The position numbers and the translations under genes are program-made. From Kribbella antibiotica (GTDB lineage Bacteria; Actinomycetota; Actinomycetes; Propionibacteriales; Kribbellaceae): a stretch of DNA of 49,130 nucleotides. Below are positions 42,587 to 49,130 of the stretch, piece after piece (within the stretch, counting starts at the first letter, position 1; each line of letters starts with the position of its first letter). The notes beneath the pieces are model-generated. The model saw only the letters and a list, made by a program, of their open reading frames with translations, did no database searches and was not told where the DNA came from. The DNA lies in the NCBI RefSeq assembly GCF_004349055.1, contig NZ_SMKX01000055.1, positions 1-49,130 on the forward strand. Reading direction: 5' to 3'.

Positions 42587-44541
42587 TGAAACGGCCGGGC
42601 TCAGGCGGCAACAGTTCCGACATCTCCGCGATCACCGTGGGCTCGCTCGCCGCCATGATCACCGACCTGGAGAATCGCTCGAAAACCCTGCAGTCGCTGA
42701 CGTCCTTGAAACGCCGCGCCGGTGAGTACGGCGTTGGTATGACGGAGTTCCAGAAGATCATGGACGTCGGCCGCTGGATCGACGGCGAACTCCCGATGCT
42801 CCGCCGCCGCCTCAGCCTCGCCCGAGCCCTCGAGTCCCAAGCCTCCCCCGGCCGACCGGTCAGCCTCCACGAACCGGTCCGCCTACCGACGGAGGCCGAA
42901 CTGACCCGGATGCGCAACCTGGCCAAGAAGCTCAAGGAACACACCAAGTCCGGCCCCGAAAACGCCAAGCTCTACCACGAGGCCGCCCTCGCCCTGGCTT
43001 CGGTGAACGACCCGGACCTGGCCGCCGCCTTCTTCGCAGAACTCGGCCCGCAGTCGATCGAGCTGCTGGTGCCCATGATGTCCGGCAGCGGAAGCAAAAC
43101 CATCCGCGAGGACGTCAAAGCGTTCAGCACCGCACTCGGCGTAGCATTCAAAGACACCGATCCGTCGCAGGGCATCGTCGACGTGATGAACATGTTCGCC
43201 AATCCCCCGACCAAGAATGGTGCTCCCATCACACCGGCCGCCTGGGGCCGGCTCGCGCTCCTCCAAGACGGTGACTTCGACCCCACCTGGCTCACCAAGG
43301 TCGTCCGCGCCAACGGCCTCGACGCCTTCGCCCGCAAGGGCCACGGTGGCATCAGCGACTTCCGCGGCAACATGTCCCAAGACACCGGCCTGCCCGACGA
43401 CATCATCGCCCTGGCCTTCGGCGCCCTGAAGAACAACCCCGAAGCCGCCCGCTCGGCCATCACCTCCATGGGCCCGATGTCCGACACCGTCAAACTCGTC
43501 TTCAGCTACGCCGGCGCAGTCGGCACCGGAGAGTCCGTAGCCCAGAACTTCGGCCTGGCCATCGAAGCCGGCACGGGCTCCACCACCGAGAAGTCCGGCG
43601 CCCACTCCGAAGCCGCCGCCAAGTTCGCCTTCGACTTCATCCTCGCCACCGGCCAGTACAAACAAGTCCCCTACGCCATCAAGCCTTCCCTAGGCCGCCT
43701 AGCCGCCTCCTACACCCACGAACTCCTCACCGGCGCTCGAACCGACGACGGTGGCGCCCGCGACTCGGGCGTCGGTAAACCGGCCGACTTCAACACGATT
43801 CCGGGCATAACCCCAAGGTTCTACCTGAGTGCCGAAGACACCTACCGTTTCCTGCACGGATTCGCCGACAGCGACGTCCTGTCCGAACCGTTCGACGAGG
43901 CCATGGGAAACCTGTACCAGGCGATCGCCCAGCTGGCTGCCCAGCAGGACCGCGACGCGATCAAGGCTGGTGGGCGGGATCCCCGGAACTTCGAGCGCAC
44001 GATGGACGCATTCGGCAGTCTGGGAGGTCTGCAGTATCAGGCGATGAAGGATGTCCGCGGCAGTATGGACGCGTTCGACAAAAAGGTGCGTGAGAATATT
44101 TCGAAGGTTGTCACGCTGGGCATCGGCAAGGTACCCACTCCTACCGGTGTCGCTGCCAAATGGGCTTGGAAGGGTGTCACCAAGGCAGCCGGGGCCGGGC
44201 TGAAGAAGTTTGTGAAGGGCGGCGCCACACGGGTACAGATCCTGGAGAGCGAGGACCTGCAGGAGACACTCACCATGAAATACCAGACCGCCGCGCTGCT
44301 AGTGGCCGCCGGCTATCCTCACAAAGTGATCCCTCCGGACATCCGCGGCGCCGACGGCAACCTGCTGAGCGTCGATGAGATCGTTAAGGACGAGAAAAAA
44401 CTGGCGAGGTTCTTCGCCTGGAGCGACTCCAACGACGAGCCGCCGTACGTCATGGACGACAAGATCGATCAGGGCGAGAAGAACTACGTCGGCGGCTCGA
44501 AGGTCGGCGAGAAGTATGGCTCCACGCTGCAGTGGAAGTGA
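42586..44541 (+). CDS. Large helical protein, putative type VII-associated effector or scaffold
   Basis: 651 residues from MKRPGSGGNSSDIS. No signal peptide or membrane helix. The first ~130 residues look like a helical hairpin (LAAMITDLENRSKTLQSLTS, LRRRLSLARALESQ). The middle (about 140-500) has NDPDLAAAFFAELGPQSIEL, GDFDPTWLTKVVRANGLDAF and SYTHELLTGAR, the pattern of large actinobacterial DUF6571-type proteins. The last ~120 residues are more basic and end in YVGGSKVGEKYGSTLQWK; I see no known toxin motif. The codon use of the last third appears less G+C-biased. Coupled to the WXG-type gene upstream. Function unknown; secretion by the adjacent ATPase is inference. Confidence 0.7.
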   Translation: MKRPGSGGNSSDISAITVGSLAAMITDLENRSKTLQSLTSLKRRAGEYGVGMTEFQKIMDVGRWIDGELPMLRRRLSLARALESQASPGRPVSLHEPVRLPTEAELTRMRNLAKKLKEHTKSGPENAKLYHEAALALASVNDPDLAAAFFAELGPQSIELLVPMMSGSGSKTIREDVKAFSTALGVAFKDTDPSQGIVDVMNMFANPPTKNGAPITPAAWGRLALLQDGDFDPTWLTKVVRANGLDAFARKGHGGISDFRGNMSQDTGLPDDIIALAFGALKNNPEAARSAITSMGPMSDTVKLVFSYAGAVGTGESVAQNFGLAIEAGTGSTTEKSGAHSEAAAKFAFDFILATGQYKQVPYAIKPSLGRLAASYTHELLTGARTDDGGARDSGVGKPADFNTIPGITPRFYLSAEDTYRFLHGFADSDVLSEPFDEAMGNLYQAIAQLAAQQDRDAIKAGGRDPRNFERTMDAFGSLGGLQYQAMKDVRGSMDAFDKKVRENISKVVTLGIGKVPTPTGVAAKWAWKGVTKAAGAGLKKFVKGGATRVQILESEDLQETLTMKYQTAALLVAAGYPHKVIPPDIRGADGNLLSVDEIVKDEKKLARFFAWSDSNDEPPYVMDDKIDQGEKNYVGGSKVGEKYGSTLQWK

Positions 44542-44550
44542 GCCCGGCGA

Positions 44551-45033
44551 TCACACGTCAAGGCAAGCCGTTTCAGCGCGCAGCGCCAGGGACGGAGCGG
44601 CTCCGCCGGTCAGAACGAAGGTGAAGGTCACCTTGTGCTCCTCTTGGCCCGTGAAGACGAACTCCCGACGCTTGGTGTCGTCTGAGTCCGGCTCCTTGGT
44701 CAGCTTGTAGCGGCCAGTGTCCATCGTTGCCAGAACCGCCTTATAGCCAAAATCTAGCGTCGTGTCGATATCGGGATCTGGTTTGTAGGGGAACGAGCCG
44801 GCGAAAACCCTCTTCGCCTTACCACTACCGCATGGCACATCCGCCGATGCGTCGTCGGTGATGACCGGCGCCGTTCCCTTGACCGCCCCGGTGTCCGCAG
44901 CCTCGGTTAGCTGTTCTGTCCCCACCTGCTTGATCTCAGAGCCGAGCTCAGCAAGCGTCGAACCTTTCGCACACCCAGTCAGCCCTACCCCCGCCAGCAG
45001 AACAACCCCCGTCACCAACCACCGCTTCACCAT
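44551..45033 (-). CDS. Lipoprotein, partner of a neighbouring degenerate paralogue
   Basis: A 160-residue lipoprotein with a clear lipobox (LTGC; cysteine near residue 21). The mature part has two more cysteines (VPCGSGK and ETACLDV) that could pair, and a beta-rich end (KVTFTFVLTGGAAPSLALRA). The same fold is visible in the frameshifted gene just upstream. It is convergent with the large helical protein gene, nine bases apart. An immunity or surface-receptor role is possible but not supported by any motif. Confidence 0.75.
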   Translation of the reverse strand: MVKRWLVTGVVLLAGVGLTGCAKGSTLAELGSEIKQVGTEQLTEAADTGAVKGTAPVITDDASADVPCGSGKAKRVFAGSFPYKPDPDIDTTLDFGYKAVLATMDTGRYKLTKEPDSDDTKRREFVFTGQEEHKVTFTFVLTGGAAPSLALRAETACLDV

Positions 45034-45091
45034 GCACCGGTTCTACCAGACAGACAGACCACAATCCCACCCACGCCGCGCGCCACGACAC

Positions 45092-45562
45092 TCAACGGTC
45101 GAGACGAACTGTCTCGCCGAGGAAGAGGAAGGTCGGCTTCGCACCGCCGGTGAAGACGGACGTCAAAGTCACCTTGTAGTCGTCCTTGCCAGTGAATACG
45201 GCCCCCCGCCGTGCCGTGCTGTCCGGATCTGGCCGACTGGTGAGGTCGTAACACCTCCCGCGCAAGGCGGTGAAGGCAAAGTCGAAGGTCTGGTCGATGT
45301 CTCGGCAGACCCTGAAGGGGAAGAAGCTGCGAAGACCCGCTTCACCCTGTCATTGCCGCAAGCAACATCTTTGGATGAATCCTCGGTAATCGTGGGCTCA
45401 ACGCCGTCGGCAGTGTTGAAGTCCGCCTCTTCCGTCAGCTGCCTCATTCCTCGGCGCCGCAATTCAGCACCCAGCTCGGCGGCATCAGGCCCTGAGACAC
45501 ACTCCGCCCGCCATGAGCTCCGCCACCGGCAACCATCGCCGTGCCCTCAGCCAACCTTCCAT
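45092..45562 (-). pseudogene. Frameshifted paralogue of the lipoprotein at 44551-45033
   Basis: Homologous to the next gene along its whole length but broken. The start MEGWLRARRWL and hydrophobic segment lie in one frame; CVSGPDAAELGAEL through EDSSKDVACGNDRVKRVFA in a second; and FFPFRVCRDIDQTFDFAF through YKVTLTSVFTGGAKPTFL in a third, ending at TGA (45092). The second shift is a one-base deletion near 45329 compared with the intact gene (GTCTTCGCA-GCTTC against GTTTTCGCCGGCTCG). The first is near the lipobox, around 45500. A tandem duplication followed by decay. Confidence 0.8.
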
Positions 45563-45660
45563 CTCACTACCTCGAAATTCAGGGGTCGAGGCAGTCGGTT
45601 TCTGCATGGATCGTGAGGGGTGCTCCTGCCGAGCGCCATTCGTACCCACCAGCTACCGCG

Positions 45661-46620
45661 TCAGCGATTGTGTGTCTGGATCTCCAGTACCTGGATGCCT
45701 GCTGTGGCGGGAGGTATGTCGAGTTGGTCTGGCGTAGCTTGCGGGTCGCCGTTCTCACTCGACCTCCAGGTGGTGGCCCAACCGACCTTCACAGTGACCG
45801 GCGTCTTGCCTGCGCCGGCCTTGCGAAACCGAATCATGCAGTCGCTGGTCGCCCCGGGAGCGTACGGCGTACCCGCATCAGCGCAGCTCACCGGGTCAGC
45901 GTCCGGCGCCGAGACCTCCATGCCAGTCAACTCCGCGTCGACCTGAGCCCAGACCGCGCCCACAGAAGCCCGCACGTAGAGATCTTTCGGATAGCCGTCC
46001 AGCCACACCCAGGTATCCACGTTGACCACAGTCCCCGCAGCGGCGGTCAACTTGGGATTCCAGTTCAGCTTCGGCTCAGGTACCGTCATCGCCTCGAACG
46101 CAGCGTCACGCAGGATGGCCGGCGGAATAGGTGGTACCGGTGGCTGCTGCCCCTCCGGCACATACACTGCCCGATGTTCGGCGAACCACTTGGTGATGAA
46201 CTCGTTGAACGCTGCCGTACCGCCACCGAAAAGATCCGGATCACACATGCCGCCGTACCAGTGGCCTTTGTCGTCGTCCTTGTACTGCTCATACCCTGGA
46301 TGCGGCTCGAACGGAACGCCGTTCGTGTCACGCCCCAACGGGGCGCCGCCCGTGACGAACTCGTAGTAGTGCTTGCCGGTAAAGCCTTGGGTGTAGTTGC
46401 AGGGAACGGGCACCTTTTTCACCGACGTGTGCCCTGGACGTCCGCCCTTACCGTTACCGACGCCTGTGCCGGTGAGGCTCACGCTGATCGTGTTGCCCGA
46501 AGCGCCGGGGGTCGGCGGAGGATCCTCCCAGTCCGCACCAGCCGGCACCGTTCCGGCCACCACCGACATTGCCACCGTGGATGTCACTCCGAGGCAGTAG
46601 AACATGCGTCGGCTCAGCAT
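45661..46620 (-). CDS. Secreted protein of unknown function, in operon with a lipoprotein
   Basis: About 319 residues from MLSRRMFYCLGVTSTVAMSV. A Sec signal peptide ends near ADWEDPPPTPG. The mature protein has several cysteines (VPCNYTQG, GGMCDPDLF, VSCADAG, SDCMIRF), consistent with a disulfide-bonded exported protein, and a WTTWRSSENGDP segment near the C-terminus. No catalytic motif recognised. Its start overlaps the end of the upstream lipoprotein gene by seven bases. GGGGGAG lies before the ATG. Confidence 0.75.
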   Translation of the reverse strand: MLSRRMFYCLGVTSTVAMSVVAGTVPAGADWEDPPPTPGASGNTISVSLTGTGVGNGKGGRPGHTSVKKVPVPCNYTQGFTGKHYYEFVTGGAPLGRDTNGVPFEPHPGYEQYKDDDKGHWYGGMCDPDLFGGGTAAFNEFITKWFAEHRAVYVPEGQQPPVPPIPPAILRDAAFEAMTVPEPKLNWNPKLTAAAGTVVNVDTWVWLDGYPKDLYVRASVGAVWAQVDAELTGMEVSAPDADPVSCADAGTPYAPGATSDCMIRFRKAGAGKTPVTVKVGWATTWRSSENGDPQATPDQLDIPPATAGIQVLEIQTHNR

Positions 46621-47243
46621 TTCTCCCCCTTCACGTTGTACCCCGTGACCTTCCACTGGCTATCGAGGGGCCCGAGAATGACAACGATCTTGATCCGCGG
46701 AAACTTCTTCGCGCCCGGCCCGACATAAGTCGTGCCGTTGGCCCTGACCAGAACCGACTTCGATTGATCTAAGCAGGTGGTAAGCGCAGCGATCGCGCCG
46801 AAGGTCTCAACTTTTGTGGTCAGGCGGACCTGACCACCGGTAACGACCTTCTTGGACTTCTGATCCGCCAGATGACCGCGAATAGTGGTCAGCGCCGCGC
46901 CGACCGCGTATTTCGTCAGCGTCGGATCCTCGACGTTGGTGGCGGCTGTCTTGTTCGCGGCCCGCTCGAAGTTGTCGTACGCCGCAAATACATCGTCCGA
47001 GTTGGCAGGCGGATTCGGATGATTCAGAATCACCGTCAGCCCGCCGTACTTCTGTGTGCTGGTGGTCGGAAGCGCGGTCGGCGTAGGAGGCGTGGGGGTG
47101 CTCGAAGGGGTCGAGCTTGATTTAGTGGGATCCGGCGTCAGGGTGGGCAAGCCGCTGGACTTGTCATCCTTGCCGCCACAGGCCGCCAGCGAGCACACCA
47201 ACGCGGTCGTGAGCAGCATGGACCCGACGCGAGACCTCGTCAT
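46614..47243 (-). CDS. Lipoprotein with Thr/Pro-rich linker
   Basis: About 209 residues from MTRSRVGSMLLTTALVCSLAAC; the lipobox cysteine follows SLAA. A disordered Thr/Ser/Pro linker (SSTPSSTPTPPTPTALPTTS) leads to a globular part (YGGLTVILNHPNPP, then TYVGPGAKKFPRIKIVVIL and a final VKGEKC). No family recognised. An in-frame start 21 codons upstream exists, but GGGGAT before ATG 47243 fits better. It heads a two-gene operon with dyad site 4 about 149 bases upstream. Confidence 0.78.
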   Translation of the reverse strand: MTRSRVGSMLLTTALVCSLAACGGKDDKSSGLPTLTPDPTKSSSTPSSTPTPPTPTALPTTSTQKYGGLTVILNHPNPPANSDDVFAAYDNFERAANKTAATNVEDPTLTKYAVGAALTTIRGHLADQKSKKVVTGGQVRLTTKVETFGAIAALTTCLDQSKSVLVRANGTTYVGPGAKKFPRIKIVVILGPLDSQWKVTGYNVKGEKC

Positions 47244-47391
47244 CACTTTTATCCCCAGAGTTTGTCGACGAACCAGCACCCGCACACTAACGGATCGGAC
47301 GATCACGGGGAGTGCGCGGTTCCGGTCACGGGTCGGCTCGAGAGCCGATACCGTTCCACTAAATCACAGTGCGTGGTTGAGTGGTGCGGAA

Positions 47392-47407
47392 TTGCACCTT
47401 CCTGCAA
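47392..47407. promoter_or_regulatory. Dyad site 4 (TTGCA-N6-TGCAA), candidate regulon operator
   Basis: TTGCA-CCTTCC-TGCAA, a perfect 5+5 dyad with the same CCTT spacer as site 1. It lies between the thymidine phosphorylase stop and the lipoprotein operon start; only the latter reads away from it. Confidence 0.65.
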
Positions 47408-47451
47408 AAGTGCGGTGCCGGTCTGGCTTGTGCTTGCGGGGCTTGGTCTTG

Positions 47452-48726
47452 CTAGCCGATTCGGTCGATCACGAGCGGCCCGGCCTGGTACGAAGCCGAG
47501 ACCTCGACTGCATCCGTCAACGACTCCAGCGCCCGCTCGAACCGGCCCGCATCATCAGCATGCAAGGTCAGCAACGGCTGCCCGGCCACAACGGTGTCGC
47601 CTGGCTTGGCGTGCATCTCGATCCCCGCGACCGCGGAAACCGGGTCTTCCTTCCGCGCCCGACCAGCGCCGAGCCGCCAGGCCGCAACCCCGACAGCCAA
47701 AGCGTCAAGCTTCGACAACACACCAGAAGCAGGAGCCGGTACGACGTGCTGCTCCGGAGCGATCGGCAGTTCCGCATCCGGGTCCCCGCCCTGGGCCGCG
47801 ATCATCGCTCGCCACGCGTCCATCGCCGTACCGTCTCGCAGCTTTTCCGCCGGGTCGACGTCGGTCACCCCAGCGGCAGCGAGCATCTCGACGGCGAGTG
47901 CGATGGTGAGCTCGACGACATCCGCGGGACCACCACCGGCCAGCACCTCAACGGATTCGCGAACCTCCAAAGCGTTTCCAGCCGTCAATCCCAGCGGCAC
48001 CGACATTTCGGTGAGCAGGGCAACGGTCTTCACGCCGGCATCGGTGCCCAGCGCAACCATCGTCTCGGCGAGCTCACGCGCGTCCGCCAGATCCTTCATG
48101 AACGCGCCGGTACCGACCTTCACATCGAGCACCAACGCGCCGGTCCCCTCGGCGATCTTCTTGCTCATGATCGAGCTGGCGATCAGCGGAATCGCCTCGA
48201 CCGTACCGGTCACATCGCGCAGCGCATACAGCTTCTTGTCGGCCGGAGCGAGCCCGTCACCCGCAGCACAAATCACCGCGCCGACATCCTCGAGCTGCCG
48301 CATCATCTCGTCGTTCGACAGCGCCGCACGCCAGCCAGGAATCGACTCCAGCTTGTCCAGCGTCCCGCCGGTGTGCCCGAGACCGCGCCCCGACAACTGC
48401 GGCACAGCGACGCCACAGGCCGCGACCAGCGGTGCCAGCGGCAGCGTGATCTTGTCGCCGACCCCGCCGGTGGAGTGCTTGTCGGCGGTCGGGCGGGACA
48501 GCTTCGCGAAGTTCATCCGCTCACCGGAGGCGATCATCGCCGCGGTCCAGCGAGCGATCTCACGGCGGTTCATCCCGTTCAGCAGAATCGCCATCGCCAG
48601 CGACGACATCTGCTCGTCGGCGACGTCGCCCTTCGTGTAGGCGTCGATCACCCAGTCGATCTGCCCGTCACTCAGCTCACCGCGATCCCGCTTGGTACGG
48701 ATCACGTCGACCGCGTCGAAGCTCAC
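47452..48726 (-). CDS. deoA: Thymidine phosphorylase
   Basis: A 424-residue enzyme that splits thymidine to thymine and deoxyribose 1-phosphate in pyrimidine salvage. It carries the glycosyltransferase family 3 signature SGRGLGHTGGTLDKLESIPG, the phosphate-binding KHSTGGVGDK and the helical start FDAVDVIRTKRDRGELSDGQ. Length matches the actinobacterial DeoA family. It overlaps the cytidine deaminase gene by four bases. Confidence 0.95.
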   Translation of the reverse strand: MSFDAVDVIRTKRDRGELSDGQIDWVIDAYTKGDVADEQMSSLAMAILLNGMNRREIARWTAAMIASGERMNFAKLSRPTADKHSTGGVGDKITLPLAPLVAACGVAVPQLSGRGLGHTGGTLDKLESIPGWRAALSNDEMMRQLEDVGAVICAAGDGLAPADKKLYALRDVTGTVEAIPLIASSIMSKKIAEGTGALVLDVKVGTGAFMKDLADARELAETMVALGTDAGVKTVALLTEMSVPLGLTAGNALEVRESVEVLAGGGPADVVELTIALAVEMLAAAGVTDVDPAEKLRDGTAMDAWRAMIAAQGGDPDAELPIAPEQHVVPAPASGVLSKLDALAVGVAAWRLGAGRARKEDPVSAVAGIEMHAKPGDTVVAGQPLLTLHADDAGRFERALESLTDAVEVSASYQAGPLVIDRIG

Positions 48727-49118
48727 TTCTCCTCCAGAAACTCAGGCCCGAATGCCTCAGGCAACAACTCACGCAACGGCCGGCTCCCGGTCGCCGTCTC
48801 GATCTGCAACTCCGGCCCACCATGCTCGTGCAACAGCTGCCGGCACCGCCCACACGGCGTCAGCAACGCCTCATGCTGATCCACACAGGTGAACGCGACC
48901 AGCCGCCCACCCCCGGTCCGGTGCAGCTCCGAGACCAGCCCACACTCAGCACACAAGGACAACCCGTACGACGCGTTCTCGACGTTGCACCCGGCAACCA
49001 CCCGCCCGTCGTCGGTCACCGCCGCCGCCCCCACGGCGTACCCCGAATAAGGCGCGTACGCCCGCCCCATGGCCTCCACCGCGGCAACCCGCAGCCCTAC
49101 CCAATCCACATCCACCAC
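48723..49118 (-). CDS. cdd: Cytidine deaminase (three-cysteine zinc type)
   Basis: A 131-residue enzyme turning cytidine or deoxycytidine into uridine or deoxyuridine. Zinc ligands and the catalytic glutamate are in CAEC (Cys-Ala-Glu) and PCGRC, the three-cysteine pattern of small tetrameric deaminases. N-terminal APYSGYAVGAA is also typical. Its stop overlaps the deoA start (ATGA), making a salvage operon. The promoter lies outside the window. Confidence 0.94.
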   Translation of the reverse strand: MVDVDWVGLRVAAVEAMGRAYAPYSGYAVGAAAVTDDGRVVAGCNVENASYGLSLCAECGLVSELHRTGGGRLVAFTCVDQHEALLTPCGRCRQLLHEHGGPELQIETATGSRPLRELLPEAFGPEFLEEK

Positions 49119-49130
49119 CCCAGCATCCCC

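Noticed and set aside
1..49130. CRISPR arrays, tRNA and rRNA genes
   Set aside because: No regularly spaced repeats, cloverleaf-like sequences or rRNA-like stretches were found on reading either strand.

Overview
The window looks like chromosome from a high-G+C actinobacterium. Codons are G/C-rich at third positions, GTG starts are frequent, and start/stop codons often overlap as ATGA, GTGA or TGATG. The mix of lipoproteins, a WXG100 protein, an FtsK/EccC-type ATPase, an actinobacterial Tad locus, a SorC-controlled polyol operon and three-cysteine cytidine deaminase fits Nocardioidaceae/Kribbella-like bacteria. The genus is a guess.

Layout. 1-1322: the end of an IS3-type transposase with its probable right terminal repeat, then about 1.2 kb without a convincing gene that carries two copies of a ~170 bp sequence in inverted orientation. 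1323-9854: housekeeping and envelope genes, namely a secreted protein, a membrane Ser/Thr kinase divergent from an ECF-like sigma factor, an S37 peptidase, aminopeptidase N, a LysR regulator divergent from a TSUP permease, a small coupled gene and a DUF1232 membrane protein. 9923-10133: tandem hairpin-forming repeats. 10175-16366: a tightly coupled minus-strand operon (small exported protein, MoxR ATPase, DUF58, VWA, HtrA-like protease) divergent from a two-component system, with paired direct repeats between them. 16363-17754: three tandem DUF3592 membrane proteins. 17781-25083: a polyol operon (binding protein, two permeases, PSLDR dehydrogenase, xylulokinase) divergent from a SorC-family regulator, with palindromic operators. 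The combination best fits D-arabinitol and/or mannitol use. 25090-27591: an aminoglycoside phosphotransferase-like kinase, a membrane protein, a uridine-kinase-like P-loop protein and a lipoprotein.

27595-47243 is the most interesting part: a secretion and surface island. It starts with a ten-gene minus-strand Tad/Flp pilus operon (SAF/CpaB, CpaE-like, TadA, TadB, TadC, Flp, TadE, TadE, TadG-like, and a membrane LysM protein with a C-terminal BTAD/SARP-like regulator). Next come a WXG100 protein, a 1.5 kb-residue FHA-FtsK/EssC-like ATPase, a second WXG-type small protein, a large helical protein coupled to it, two related lipoproteins (one a frameshifted pseudogene), and a secreted protein with another lipoprotein. 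A dyad, TTGCA-N6-TGCAA, occurs only in the intergenic regions of this island as far as I can find by eye: two copies between the Tad operon and the WXG100 gene, one between the FtsK-like ATPase and the second WXG gene, and one before the last lipoprotein operon. I read it as an undescribed regulon operator tying the Tad pilus and a minimal type VII-like secretion system together.

47452-49118: thymidine phosphorylase and cytidine deaminase, a pyrimidine salvage pair. No rRNA, tRNA or CRISPR array was seen. All function calls are from reading the translations; no database search was run.
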